64,000 nt of DNA, from the NCBI RefSeq assembly GCF_900105175.1, contig NZ_LT629771.1, forward strand, positions 3,162,001 to 3,226,000. The letters are read 5' to 3'. Positions within the stretch are counted from its first letter, which is position 1, and every line of letters begins with the position of its first letter. A program made the translations under genes and the position numbers. The DNA is from Jiangella sp. DSM 45060 (GTDB taxonomy: Bacteria; Actinomycetota; Actinomycetes; Jiangellales; Jiangellaceae). Below the pieces are notes generated by a model that was given only the letters and a program-made list of their open reading frames with translations, had not been told where the DNA came from and made no database searches. This document shows positions 50,450 through 59,815 of this stretch, in pieces.

Positions 50450-51391
50450 ATGGCCTTCGCGAGGTTCTTCGCCAGCCGCCTGCTGCAGGCCGTGCCGGTC
50501 CTGCTCGGCGTGACGCTGGTGGTCTTCGTCCTGATCCACCTGGTGCCGGGTGACCCGGCCCAGACCGCCCTCGGTCCGCGGGCGACGCCCGACGCCGTCG
50601 ACGCGCTGCACAGCCAGTGGGGGTTGGACCAGCCATTGCACGAGCAGTACCTGCTGTTCATGGAGCGGCTCCTCGGCGGCGACCTCGGCACGTCGCTGCG
50701 CTTCGGCCAGTCGGCCGGCGACCTGATCGCCGCCCGGCTGCCGGTCACCCTGTGGCTGATCGTGTACGCGGCCGTGCTGGCCTGCCTGTTCGCCGTGCCG
50801 CTGGCGCTGTGGGCGGCGTCGCGGCCCGCGGCGCTGCGCGACCGGGTGGTCCGCGTCATCTCGGTCGTCGGCCTCGGTGTGCCCGGCTTCTGGCTGGGGC
50901 TGGTGCTGATCGAGGTGGTGTCGGTGAACTGGCTGCTGTTGCCGGCCGCCGGGGTCGAGCCGGGCTTCCTCGGTCACCTCGAGTCGCTGTTCCTGCCGAG
51001 CCTCACCATCGCCGCCGGGATGACGCCGCTCGTGGTCCGGAGCCTGCGCACCGAGGTGCTGCGGGTCACCGAGTCCGACTTCGTGACCACCGCGAGAGCG
51101 AAGGGGCTGACGCCGCATCAGATCCGGATGCGGCACCTCCTGCGCAACGCCCTGGCGCCGTCGGTCACGGTGCTCACGGTGAACGTGAGCTTCCTGATCG
51201 GCGGCACGCTCGTGATCGAGCGGGTCTTCGGCCTGGGCGGCCTCGGCGACCTCATGCTGACCGGCATCGACGCCCGCGACTTCCCGCTCGTCCAGGCGGT
51301 CACGCTGGTGCTGGCCGTCCTCGTCGTCCTCGTCAACATCCTCGGCGACCTGGCCCAGGCGCTGATCGACCCCCGCGTGGAGGTCCAGTGA
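50450..51391 (+). CDS. Oligopeptide ABC transporter permease, OppB/DppB-like
   Basis: 313 aa, ATG 50450 three nt after the binding-protein gene. Six membrane segments. The N-terminus RLLQAVPVLLGVTLVVFVLIHLVPGDPA is the family hallmark in shortened form (FVLIHLVPGDPA), and the EAA loop ARAKGLTPHQIRMRHLLRNAL lies near residue 210. Forms the translocation channel with the next permease; their genes overlap (GTGA). Confidence 0.92.
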   Translation: MAFARFFASRLLQAVPVLLGVTLVVFVLIHLVPGDPAQTALGPRATPDAVDALHSQWGLDQPLHEQYLLFMERLLGGDLGTSLRFGQSAGDLIAARLPVTLWLIVYAAVLACLFAVPLALWAASRPAALRDRVVRVISVVGLGVPGFWLGLVLIEVVSVNWLLLPAAGVEPGFLGHLESLFLPSLTIAAGMTPLVVRSLRTEVLRVTESDFVTTARAKGLTPHQIRMRHLLRNALAPSVTVLTVNVSFLIGGTLVIERVFGLGGLGDLMLTGIDARDFPLVQAVTLVLAVLVVLVNILGDLAQALIDPRVEVQ

Positions 51392-52266
51392 GCATCAGCA
51401 GCAGCCTGTCCCGCACCGGTGTGGCGGCGTGGTACGAGCGCCGCTCCCGCCGCCGCTCCTCGCGCGGCGCCGACGCGTCGCTGGCGATCGGCGTCGCCAT
51501 CATCGGCGTCATGATGCTCGCGGCGCTCCTCGCGGGTGTGCTGTCGCCGGCCGACCCGATCCGCCAGGACATCCCCAACGCGCTGGCGCCGCCCGGCACG
51601 GACGGCCATCCGCTCGGGACCGACGCGCTCGGCCGCGACGTGCTGACCCGGATGCTGTACGCCGCCCGGACCGATCTGTTCGTCGCGGTGGGCGCCGTGC
51701 TGCTGCCGCTGGTGATCGGCGTCGCCGTCGGCACGATCGCCGGGTACCGCGGCGGCATTGTCGACCGGGTCGTCACCGGGGTGGTCAACGTCGTGTTCGC
51801 CTTCCCCGTGATGGTGCTCCTGATCGCCCTCGTGTTCATCCTCGGGCCCGGCATCCCGACGATCATCGTGGCGGTGACGCTGGTCAGCTGGGTCTCGTAC
51901 GCCCGGCTGGCCAGGGACCTGGTGCGGCGGGAACGCTCGATGGACTACGTGCTCGCGGCGAAGGTGAGCGGGCTGCCGACCCGGCGCATCCTGGGCCGGC
52001 ACATCCTGCGCAACATCATCGCGCAGCCGGTCACGTTCGCGATGTCCGACGCCGTCGCCATCATCCTGTTCATCACCGCGCTCGGCTTCCTCGGCCTGGG
52101 CGTGCCGCCGCCGGCGCCCGACTGGGGCACGATGATCGCCGACGCCCAGCCGTACTTCACGACGCACTGGTGGCTGGCGGTCTTCCCCGGCCTGGCCATC
52201 TGCGCCGCGGGCCTCGGGCTGTCGCTGATCGCCGACGGCCTCTCGCAGAAGTGGAACGCGCAGTGA
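51388..52266 (+). CDS. Oligopeptide ABC transporter permease, OppC/DppC-like
   Basis: 292 aa from GTG 51388. An Arg-rich cytoplasmic N-terminus and a first helix lead into the family-typical HPLGTDALGRDVLTRMLYAART (residues 75-96). The EAA loop AAKVSGLPTRRILGRHILRN is near residue 190 and GLGVPPPAPDWGTMIADA near 235. Coupled by 4-nt overlaps to both neighbours. Confidence 0.92.
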   Translation: MSISSSLSRTGVAAWYERRSRRRSSRGADASLAIGVAIIGVMMLAALLAGVLSPADPIRQDIPNALAPPGTDGHPLGTDALGRDVLTRMLYAARTDLFVAVGAVLLPLVIGVAVGTIAGYRGGIVDRVVTGVVNVVFAFPVMVLLIALVFILGPGIPTIIVAVTLVSWVSYARLARDLVRRERSMDYVLAAKVSGLPTRRILGRHILRNIIAQPVTFAMSDAVAIILFITALGFLGLGVPPPAPDWGTMIADAQPYFTTHWWLAVFPGLAICAAGLGLSLIADGLSQKWNAQ

Positions 52267-53261
52267 CCGGGCCGGACGAGCACCTGCTCTCGGTGCGGGG
52301 CCTGCGGCTGCGCGTCGGCGACGAAGCGCACGACGTGGTGCGCGGCGCGACGCTGCACGCGGCCCGCGGCGAGGTCGTCGGCATCGCCGGCGAGTCCGGG
52401 TCCGGGAAGTCGCTGACGCTGCGGGCGATCGCCGGGCTGCTGCCCACGGGCGTCACCGTCGCCGGCGGCGACATCGAGGTCGACCGGGTCGACGTCGTCA
52501 GGGCCGGCCCGCAGGCGCTGCGCGGGCTGCGCGGCCGCACCGTCGGCATGGTCTTCCAGGAGCCGATGACGGCGCTGAACCCGACGATGCGGATCGGGCG
52601 GCAGATCGCCGAGGCCGCACGGGCCCACGGCGACCTCTCCCGGTCCCAGGCGCGGGCGCGGGCGGTCGAGCTGCTGGAACGGGTCGGTTTCCCCGAGCCG
52701 GCCCGGCGCTACCGGCTCTTCCCGCACCAGCTGTCCGGCGGGATGCGCCAGCGGGTGGTCATCGCGATCGCGCTGGCGGGGAATCCGTCGCTGCTGCTGT
52801 GCGACGAGCCGACCACCGCCCTGGACGCCACCGTCACGCTCAGGATCCTGGACCTGCTGACGGACCTCGTGCGGGACCTCGGCATCGGGATCGTGTTCGT
52901 GACGCACGACCTGGGCGTGGCGGCGCGGATCTGCGACCGCATCGCCGTGATGTACGCCGGCCAGGTGGTGGAGGAAGGCCCGACGGAGCAGCTACTGCGC
53001 CGGCCCCGGCATCCGTACACGCTGGCGCTGCTGCGGGCCGTGCCGACACGCGACCGCGACATCGACGGCCTGCGGGCGATCCCCGGCAACCCGCCGCAGC
53101 GCGGCGAGGAGCTGCCCGGCTGCGCGTTCGCGCCGCGCTGCGAGTATGCCGAACCCGAGTGCCGGAGCGGGATCGAGTTCGTCCCCGTCGGCGCGGGCCG
53201 CTCGACCGCCTGCCGGCGTCATCCGCTGCTGGCGGCCATGGCGGGAGGACTCCATGACTGA
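52263..53261 (+). CDS. Oligopeptide ABC transporter ATPase, OppD/DppD-like
   Basis: 332 aa from GTG 52263. Walker A GESGSGKS, Q-loop FQEPMTALNPT, signature LSGGMRQR, Walker B LLLCDEPTTALD and H-loop THD are complete. The C-terminal oligopeptide-importer extension contains the cysteines that in OppD/DppD can hold an iron-sulfur cluster (CAFAPRCEYAEPEC and a later Cys). It pairs with the next ATPase gene, which it overlaps by 8 nt. Confidence 0.92.
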   Translation: MTGPDEHLLSVRGLRLRVGDEAHDVVRGATLHAARGEVVGIAGESGSGKSLTLRAIAGLLPTGVTVAGGDIEVDRVDVVRAGPQALRGLRGRTVGMVFQEPMTALNPTMRIGRQIAEAARAHGDLSRSQARARAVELLERVGFPEPARRYRLFPHQLSGGMRQRVVIAIALAGNPSLLLCDEPTTALDATVTLRILDLLTDLVRDLGIGIVFVTHDLGVAARICDRIAVMYAGQVVEEGPTEQLLRRPRHPYTLALLRAVPTRDRDIDGLRAIPGNPPQRGEELPGCAFAPRCEYAEPECRSGIEFVPVGAGRSTACRRHPLLAAMAGGLHD

Positions 53262-54087
53262 ACCGCTGCTCGACGTGCGGGACCTCGCGGTGACGTTCGC
53301 CTCCGGCCGGGGCTGGGGCGGCGACCGCGGCCGGATCCACGCCGTCCGCGGCGTCGACTTCTCCGTGCGCCCCGGCGAGGCGTTCGCTCTGGTCGGCGAG
53401 TCGGGGTCGGGCAAGTCGACGACCGCCAAGTGTGTCGTCGGGCTGCAGCAGCCGACCCGCGGCTCCCTCACGTTCGCGGGCGCGCCGCTGGACCCGGCCC
53501 GCGACCGCGGACAGCGCCGCGCCATCCAGATGATCTTCCAGGACCCGTACAGCAGCCTGAACCCGCGCATGACGATCGGCGCCGCGCTGATCGAGATCCT
53601 GCGCGTGCACCGCCTGGCCGCCGGCCGCGACGCCGCGGAGCGACGGGCGGCCGAACTGCTCGACCTGGTGGGCATGCCGCGCAGCGCGCTGGACCAGCGT
53701 CCCCGCGCCTTCTCCGGCGGGCAGCGGCAACGGCTCGGCATCGCCCGGGCGCTGGCCGTCGAGCCGTCGCTGCTCGTCGCCGACGAGCCGGTGTCCGCGC
53801 TGGACGTCTCGATCCAGGCCTCGGTGCTGCTCCTGCTGAAGCAGCTGCAACGCGAGTTGGGTCTGACCATGCTGTTCATCTCGCACGACCTCGCCGTCGT
53901 GCGGCAGCTGTGCGACCGCGTGGCCGTCATGGCCGACGGGCGGATCGTCGAGGAGGGCACGGTCGGCCAGGTGCTGACCGAGCCGTCGGCGGACTTCACC
54001 CGGACCCTCCTCGCAGCGGCGACCGACCTGCCGCCCCTGGAGCTCGACCTCGACCACCGGCAGCCGACGCGGAGGAGCACGCCATGA
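53254..54087 (+). CDS. Oligopeptide ABC transporter ATPase, OppF/DppF-like
   Basis: 277 aa, ATG 53254 with GGGAGG just upstream. Walker A GESGSGKST, Q-loop FQDPYSSLNPRM, signature FSGGQRQR, Walker B LLVADEPVSALDV and H-loop SHD. It is shorter than typical OppF (about 320 aa), ending soon after the ABC domain, so the usual Cys-containing oligopeptide extension is missing here. Partner of the upstream ATPase. Its stop overlaps the start of the S15-type hydrolase. Confidence 0.9.
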   Translation: MTEPLLDVRDLAVTFASGRGWGGDRGRIHAVRGVDFSVRPGEAFALVGESGSGKSTTAKCVVGLQQPTRGSLTFAGAPLDPARDRGQRRAIQMIFQDPYSSLNPRMTIGAALIEILRVHRLAAGRDAAERRAAELLDLVGMPRSALDQRPRAFSGGQRQRLGIARALAVEPSLLVADEPVSALDVSIQASVLLLLKQLQRELGLTMLFISHDLAVVRQLCDRVAVMADGRIVEEGTVGQVLTEPSADFTRTLLAAATDLPPLELDLDHRQPTRRSTP

Positions 54088-55784
54088 CGTACGGGACGCT
54101 CGGACGCGCGCCGTTCGGAGCGCCGATCCCGGACCGCCCGCCGCGCGACGTCTTCGACGCCTACCGGCAGGTCGACCTGACGGCGCCGCGATCGTTCGAG
54201 GCCGGCATCCCGATGCGCGACGGCGTCGAGCTCGCTGCCACCGTGCACCTCCCGGCGGCCGCGGCGCTGCCCGCGCCGGCGATCGTGCGGGGAACCCCGT
54301 ACGACAAGAGCGCCGGGATGCCGTCGGACGTCAGCCGGAAGGTCGACGCCGGCTACGTGCACGTCCGCTACGACGTCCGCGGGCGCGGCAAGTCCGAGGG
54401 CGTGTGGCACCCGTTCACCCTCACCGAGGCGCAGGACGGGCACGACGTCGTCGAGTGGGTGGCGGCGCAGGACTGGTGCGACGGCGCGGTCGGCGCCGAA
54501 GGGCTGAGCTACGACGGGTGGACCACCATGGCCACCGTCAGCCAGAACCCGCCGCACCTGCGGGCGGCCACCCCGTTCTCCGCGGCCGGGCGGTGGCAGC
54601 AGGAGATCCCGTACACCTACGGGTGCTTCCAACTGTTCTTCGTGTGGTGGTGGGCAGCGGTCCGGCGCCGCATCATGGACTCCAGCCTCGACGTGCCCGC
54701 CCTGTTCGACCTGCTGCCGGTCCAGGCCATGGGCGACGTCCTCGACACCGCCGGGCCGGGCTGGGCGGAGTGGATGGAGCACGACGCCCTCGACGACGTG
54801 TGGCGGGGCCGCCGCTTCGACGGCGCCTACACCTTCGACGTCCCGACCCTGCACGTCACCGGCTGGCACGACCGCGAGGACATCCAGGCCGCGTTCCACC
54901 ACTACGAGCAGATGATGGCGCACTCCCCCGCCCGCGACCGGCAGTGGCTGCTCGTCGGGCCGTGGAGCCACGTGTCGTCGTACTACCCGACCAGCACCTA
55001 CAAGGGCATCGAGTACCCCGGCGGCACGGTCGACATGGCCGGCATCCAGCTGCGCTTCTTCGACCGGTTCCTGCGCGGCGAGGACAACGGGGTCGACGAC
55101 GAGCCTCGCGTGCAGCTCTACGACCCCGGCGCCAAGTCGTGGCAGGTCCGGCCGGCCTGGGCCGGCGGCACCCGGGAGCTGAGCCTGTACCTCGGCGACG
55201 ACACCACGCTCGGCGAGACGCCCGGCGCGACGGGGTCGCAGAGCTACGACTACGACCCGATGAAGCCCAACGGCCTGAGCGTCGACCTGCGGAACCTGCC
55301 ACTGGAGCCGGACCTGGACCTCGCCGAGCTCGAGGCCCAGCCCGGCGTCGTGTCGTGGACGAGCGCGCCGCTCGACGGCGCCGTGACCATCCGCGGCTGG
55401 GGCGAGGCCGAGCTGTGGGCGTCCACCGACGGCGAGGACACCGAGTGGCACGTGAAGCTCGCCGACGTCGACGACGAAGGCCGGGCGCTCTGCGTCGCCT
55501 GGGGGTGCCTGCGCGCGTCGCACCGCGCCGACCTGTCGGCGCCGTCGCCCGTCACGGCGGGTGCGGTGGAGCGCTACTCGATCGAGCTGACCCCGATGTT
55601 CCACACCATCCGGCCGGGCCACCGGATCAGGCTGGTGCTGGCCAGCTCGGAGTTCCCCTGGTTCGCCCGGAACCTCAACACGTTCGAGCCGATCGCCACC
55701 CAGGCCGAACCACGCGTGGCGCACAACAGCGTCTTCCACGGCGGCGAGCGACCGTCGCGGATCCGATTGGAGATCGAGTCATGA
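54084..55784 (+). CDS. CocE/NonD family (S15, X-Pro dipeptidyl-peptidase-like) hydrolase
   Basis: 566 aa, ATG 54084 (ATGA overlap). Alpha/beta hydrolase with nucleophile Ser142 in GLSYDGWT, preceded by the VRYDVRGRGKSEG strand typical of the family. Asp in WHDREDI and His in GPWSHVSSYY (near residue 295) complete the likely triad. A C-terminal jelly-roll domain begins near residue 385. The family hydrolyses X-Pro peptides or acyl esters and amides such as cocaine. No signal peptide, so it acts on substrate imported by the upstream transporter. Confidence 0.9.
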   Translation: MTYGTLGRAPFGAPIPDRPPRDVFDAYRQVDLTAPRSFEAGIPMRDGVELAATVHLPAAAALPAPAIVRGTPYDKSAGMPSDVSRKVDAGYVHVRYDVRGRGKSEGVWHPFTLTEAQDGHDVVEWVAAQDWCDGAVGAEGLSYDGWTTMATVSQNPPHLRAATPFSAAGRWQQEIPYTYGCFQLFFVWWWAAVRRRIMDSSLDVPALFDLLPVQAMGDVLDTAGPGWAEWMEHDALDDVWRGRRFDGAYTFDVPTLHVTGWHDREDIQAAFHHYEQMMAHSPARDRQWLLVGPWSHVSSYYPTSTYKGIEYPGGTVDMAGIQLRFFDRFLRGEDNGVDDEPRVQLYDPGAKSWQVRPAWAGGTRELSLYLGDDTTLGETPGATGSQSYDYDPMKPNGLSVDLRNLPLEPDLDLAELEAQPGVVSWTSAPLDGAVTIRGWGEAELWASTDGEDTEWHVKLADVDDEGRALCVAWGCLRASHRADLSAPSPVTAGAVERYSIELTPMFHTIRPGHRIRLVLASSEFPWFARNLNTFEPIATQAEPRVAHNSVFHGGERPSRIRLEIES

Positions 55785-56572
55785 CCAGTGACACCACCGG
55801 CCTGAGCGGCGCGTCCGCGCTCGTCACGGGCGCCGCCTCGGGCATCGGCGCCGCCTCCGCCCGGCAGCTGGCCGCGGCCGGCGCCCGGGTCGTCGTCGCC
55901 GACCTGCAGGCGGAGAAGGGCGGCGCGCTGGCCGACGAGCTCGGCGGCGTCTTCGTCGAGGTCGATGTCACCCGCACCGACCAGGTCCGGGCCGCGGTCG
56001 AACGGGCCGTCGACCTGGCGCCGCTGCGCGCGGTGGTCTGCTCGGCCGGCTTCGCACCGGCGCAACGCACCATCGGCCGCGACGGCGAGTTCGCCTCCGC
56101 CCACGACCTCGAGCTGTACACCAAGGTCCTCGGGGTGAACCTGATCGGCACCTTCGACACGATCCGCCTCGCCGCCACCGCGATGAGCCGCAACGAGCCC
56201 GACGCCGACGGCGCGCGCGGCGCGATCGTGGCGTTCGCGAGCGTGGCCGCGTTCGACGGGCAGATCGGCCAGGCCGCGTACTCGTCCTCCAAGGGCGGCA
56301 TCGTCGGCCTGACGCTCCCGGTGGCCCGCGACCTGTCGGTCAGCGGCATCCGGCTCAACACCGTCGCGCCGGGCCTCGTCGACACCCCGATCTACGGTGT
56401 GGGCGAGCAGGCCGAGGAGTTCAAGGCCCGGCTCGGCCAGTCCGTGCTCTTCCCCAAGCGGCTCGGCCGGCCCGACGAGGTCGCCCGCATGGTGGTGGAG
56501 TGCCTGACGAACCCCTACATGAACGGCTCGGTCGTCCGGGTCGACGGCGGCGTCCGGCTGCCCCCGAAGTAG
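55781..56572 (+). CDS. Short-chain dehydrogenase/reductase
   Basis: 263 aa, ATG 55781 overlapping the hydrolase stop. Classical SDR: TGAASGIG (residues 17-24), CSAG, catalytic Ser in FASVAAF and Tyr-x3-Lys in AAYSSSKGG near residue 170. The sequence is closest in feel to 3-hydroxyacyl-CoA dehydrogenase type 2. In the peptide importer operon it could oxidise a hydroxyl group released by the hydrolase. That link is an inference. Confidence 0.88.
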   Translation: MTSDTTGLSGASALVTGAASGIGAASARQLAAAGARVVVADLQAEKGGALADELGGVFVEVDVTRTDQVRAAVERAVDLAPLRAVVCSAGFAPAQRTIGRDGEFASAHDLELYTKVLGVNLIGTFDTIRLAATAMSRNEPDADGARGAIVAFASVAAFDGQIGQAAYSSSKGGIVGLTLPVARDLSVSGIRLNTVAPGLVDTPIYGVGEQAEEFKARLGQSVLFPKRLGRPDEVARMVVECLTNPYMNGSVVRVDGGVRLPPK

Positions 56573-56579
56573 CCGCCCC

Positions 56580-57221
56580 GTGACGTCCATGCCGGCCTTC
56601 GCCGCGATTCCCAAGCAGGAGGGGTTGCGGGTGAGCGTCGCCCGCGCCCTGCGCGAGGCCATCGTCTCCGGCGAGATGGAGCCCGGCACGGTGTACTCCG
56701 CGCCGAGCCTCGGGCAGCGCTTTGGGATCTCCGCGACGCCGGTGCGTGAGGCGCTGCTCGACCTGCTCGGTGAAGGGCTGGTGTCAGCGGTGCCGAACAA
56801 GGGGTTCCGCGTGGCCGAGGTGTCCGAGCAGGACCTCGACGAGATCACCGACCTGCGCCTGCTGGTCGAGCCCCCGGCCGCCCGCCGCGCGACCGCGTCG
56901 ATCCCCCGCCACGACCTCCCCGCCCTGCGCGAGCTCGCCCGCGAGATCGCCGGCCGGGCGAGCGCCGGCGACCTGATCGCCTACCACCAGGGCGACCGCC
57001 GCTTCCACCTCCGGCTCGCCGGCTACGCGGGCAACCAGCGCCTGGTGGACCTGATCTCCCGGCTCTGCGACCAGACCCGGCTGGCCGTCCTCACCCCGCT
57101 CGCCGAGCGGGACGCCCTCGCGGCCGCCGCCGCCCAGCACCTCGACCTCGTCGATCTGATCGAGGCGGGCGACGGCGCGGCCGCCGAGGCGCTGATGCGG
57201 CGCCACCTCGCGCACCCGTAG
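56580..57221 (+). CDS. GntR-family regulator, FadR/FCD subgroup
   Basis: 213 aa from GTG 56580 (ATG 56589 possible). The N-terminal winged helix contains YSAPSLGQRFGISATPVREALLDLL as its recognition part (SLGQRFGISATPVREA); the C-terminal FCD ligand domain has the metal-binding pattern with Asp in TDLRLLVEP and His residues in FHLRLA and AAAQHLDLVDLI. It is the last gene of the importer operon and probably controls it and the divergent peptidase genes through the palindrome at 48763-48780. Confidence 0.9.
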   Translation: MTSMPAFAAIPKQEGLRVSVARALREAIVSGEMEPGTVYSAPSLGQRFGISATPVREALLDLLGEGLVSAVPNKGFRVAEVSEQDLDEITDLRLLVEPPAARRATASIPRHDLPALRELAREIAGRASAGDLIAYHQGDRRFHLRLAGYAGNQRLVDLISRLCDQTRLAVLTPLAERDALAAAAAQHLDLVDLIEAGDGAAAEALMRRHLAHP

Positions 57222-57319
57222 GCGCCGCACGTGTCGTTGCCGGTACGGCGAGGACGCGGTCAGGCGGCACGTCCTGGACCCGGCCGACCCGTCGTCCGGC
57301 GGGAGTACTGTTCCGGCGC

Positions 57320-57356
57320 GGTGACCTCAGCGCCAACTGTTGGCACGGGTGTCACC
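57320..57356. repeat. Nested symmetric inverted repeat
   Basis: Outer arms GGTGAC (57320-57325) and GTCACC (57351-57356) and inner arms GCCAAC (57332-57337) and GTTGGC (57339-57344) are all perfect. The two 6-nt spacers between outer and inner arms are of equal length but not complementary, so the geometry is 6-6-6-1-6-6-6. It lies 98 nt past the GntR stop and just upstream of a transposase remnant. It could be a terminator hairpin with an internal loop, or part of an old mobile element end. Confidence 0.5.
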
Positions 57357-57419
57357 CCGCCGCACACCACCACCCCCGGGGGCCCGCAGCTGATCTGCCC
57401 CGATCCGCCCCGACCCGGC

Positions 57420-57503
57420 CTCCCCACCCTCGCCGCCGCGATCTGGCACAACTGGCGCACCGGCGCCCCAACCAAACGCTCCATCACCGCCTACGACCAC
57501 TAG
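57420..57503 (+). pseudogene. C-terminal remnant of an IS transposase
   Basis: The reading frame ends in LAAAIWHNWRTGAPTKRSITAYDH followed by a stop; its core (AIWHNW, KRSxxAYDH) matches the C-terminus of a DDE transposase group common in actinomycetes. Only about 27 residues are recognisable. Upstream in the frame the sequence is Pro/Thr-rich and unrelated, so the element is truncated. It abuts the stop of the third S9 paralogue (4 nt). The IS family assignment is from memory and uncertain. Confidence 0.5.
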
Positions 57504-57506
57504 CGA

Positions 57507-59798
57507 TCAGTAGGACTCAGTCATTGAGGCGCCCAGTGCGGCCAGGACCTCGGCGTCCAGCGGGATGTCCGCGATGCGGTACGCCGGCGGCGTCTCGCCC
57601 ATGAGGTGACGGACGAGGTAGTCCCAGCGCCGCCGGAGCCAGTACTCCTGATGCACCATCAGGGAGTGCTCGGCGTTCGGGACGATGAGCAGGTCGAAGT
57701 CCTTGTTCGCCGCGATCAGCGCGTCCACCAGCCGCATCGTCTGATGTGGCGTGACGTTGTCGTCCATCTCGCCGTGCACCAGGAAGAGCTTGCCCGTCAG
57801 GTTGCCGGCGAGCGAAGCGTTGGCATGCGCGTCGTAGTCGAACTCGTCGGGCCGGCCGAAGAACTTCTCGCCCCACCACGCGTGGTAGGTCTTGTCGTCG
57901 TGGTCGCCGGAGGACGAGACGGCGACCTTGAAGAAGTCGGGGGCCTGCAGCAGCGCCCTGGTGGACCCGAGCCCGCCGCCGGAGTGGCCGAAGATGCCGA
58001 CCCGGTCCAGATCCATCCAGGGCCGGGTCGCGGCGAGCTGCCTGATCGCCGCGACGTGGTCGTCGACGTACTGGCCGACGCCGTGCAGGCGCTCGTGGTC
58101 CTGGAACGCCTTGTGCCGCAGCGCGGTGCCCCGTGCGTCGACGGCGACGACGGCGAAGCCGAGGGCGGCGAACACGTGCCCGTGGCGCGATCCGGTCAGG
58201 GGGCCGCCGGACAGCGGGAACCGCATCGGCGTGGTCGACACCTGCGGGCCGGCGTAGATCTCGTCGAGGACGGGGTAGCGCTGCGACGGGTCGAAGTCGA
58301 ACGGCGTGTAGACGGCGCAGTAGAGGTCGGTCACGCCGTCGGCCGCCTTGACCACGACGCGTTCCGGGGGTGTCCAGCCGGCGGCGTAGAGGGCCGACGC
58401 GTCGGCCTGCTCGAAGTCCATCACCACCTCGCCGGTGCGCCCGTCGCGTAGCACCGACGCGGCGGGGACGTCGATCCGGGACGTGACGTCGACGAAGTAC
58501 CTGCCGGACCTCGACGGCACGCAGTCGTGGTCGAGTCCGCCGGAGGTGATGGCGGTGACCTCGCCGCCGTCCAGCGACACCGAGTAGAGCTCCTGCAGGT
58601 AGAGGTCGGCGCCGGGCTCACGGCCGGCCGCGGTGAAGACGACCCGCCGCGCCTCCTCGTCGACGCTGACGATCCTGCGGACCAGCCAGTCCCCGGACGT
58701 GACCGTGGTGACGGCGCCGTCGGGGCCATGCAGGTACAGGTGGCCCCAGCCGCTGCGCTCGGACCACAGCAGCACCTCGCCCGAGCTCAGCACCTCGACG
58801 TTGCGTTCGTGGTGGTGGGGCGCGTACAGGATCTGGGTCCGGCTGGTCTCCTCGACGAGCACGGTGTCCGCCCCGGTCCGCGGGTCGAGCTCGCGCACCC
58901 TCGACGTCGCGTCGCCGCGGTCGCCCCACACCCAGTGGACCTTGGTGCCGTCGTCGTTCCACCAGAGGAACCCGTAGGCGATCGTCGGCACGAACGGTGT
59001 CGGGATCGGCCCGGCCGCCGACCACGTCGCCGTCCCCGTCGCCGCGTCGAAGACGACGAACTCGGCCGTGGCGGTCTTCTCGTCGCCGACCATCGGGTAG
59101 TGGTAGCTCATCAGCGTGGGACGCCCGCCGTCCGCCGGCGTGGAACGGACCAGGTGCATGAGCTCGACGCCGCGCTGATCGAGCCGGTGGGTGACGAACC
59201 GGGTGGAGTCCGGTGACCACACCACCTGCGGCGGCAGGGTGAAGCCGAGGTTCTCCTGCATCACCCGGGACGCCACCGCGTCGTTCGTCGCGCCGTAGGA
59301 CCAGGACTCGACGCCGTCGGTGGTGAGCCACCGCTCCTCGTCGGTCGCCGTCTCGCGGACGTACAGGTTGTGGTCGCGGGCGCCCACGGACCAGCGCCCG
59401 TCGGGAGAGCGGACCTCGGCCGGGTGGGCTGGGCCGACGACGGTCGCCGCATAGGTGTCGAGCGAGACCTCGATGCGCCGGTCGCCGACGACGACCTGGA
59501 CGGCGCCGTCGACGAGGTCGATCGCGACGAACGGAAGCGCCGCCGCATCGACCTCCTCGTCGACGACGTCGTTGAGCGACTTCGCCATCCGGGCGTGGTC
59601 GAAGGCGGGTCGCTTCGTCCCGGCGACCGCGTCGACGACGAAGAAGCGGGCGCCGTCGGCCGTGGTGAGCCGGTACCAGAACGTCTCGGTGTCCCGGATC
59701 CAGACCGGGCTCACGCGCGGCGCGTCGACCAGCTTCTTGAAGTGGTGCGGCAGCAGCGCCTCGGCCCGGGCGTAGCGGGCGGCAAGATCCGTGGTCAC
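57507..59798 (-). CDS. S9 family peptidase, dipeptidyl-peptidase IV-like (paralogue 3)
   Basis: 763 aa from GTG 59796-59798, chosen because GAGGAG lies 8-10 nt upstream and the following TTDLAARYARAEALLPHH lines up with the starts of the other two copies. Propeller (VVWSPDSTRFVTHRLDQR) plus hydrolase domain with Ser606 (GHSGGG), Asp679 (GEMDDN) and His711 (NAEH). It is separated from the other copies by about 10 kb and lies in a leftward operon after the aldehyde dehydrogenase gene. Confidence 0.92.
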   Translation of the reverse strand: MTTDLAARYARAEALLPHHFKKLVDAPRVSPVWIRDTETFWYRLTTADGARFFVVDAVAGTKRPAFDHARMAKSLNDVVDEEVDAAALPFVAIDLVDGAVQVVVGDRRIEVSLDTYAATVVGPAHPAEVRSPDGRWSVGARDHNLYVRETATDEERWLTTDGVESWSYGATNDAVASRVMQENLGFTLPPQVVWSPDSTRFVTHRLDQRGVELMHLVRSTPADGGRPTLMSYHYPMVGDEKTATAEFVVFDAATGTATWSAAGPIPTPFVPTIAYGFLWWNDDGTKVHWVWGDRGDATSRVRELDPRTGADTVLVEETSRTQILYAPHHHERNVEVLSSGEVLLWSERSGWGHLYLHGPDGAVTTVTSGDWLVRRIVSVDEEARRVVFTAAGREPGADLYLQELYSVSLDGGEVTAITSGGLDHDCVPSRSGRYFVDVTSRIDVPAASVLRDGRTGEVVMDFEQADASALYAAGWTPPERVVVKAADGVTDLYCAVYTPFDFDPSQRYPVLDEIYAGPQVSTTPMRFPLSGGPLTGSRHGHVFAALGFAVVAVDARGTALRHKAFQDHERLHGVGQYVDDHVAAIRQLAATRPWMDLDRVGIFGHSGGGLGSTRALLQAPDFFKVAVSSSGDHDDKTYHAWWGEKFFGRPDEFDYDAHANASLAGNLTGKLFLVHGEMDDNVTPHQTMRLVDALIAANKDFDLLIVPNAEHSLMVHQEYWLRRRWDYLVRHLMGETPPAYRIADIPLDAEVLAALGASMTESY

Positions 59799-59815
59799 GA
59801 CATCCACTCCTCGGC

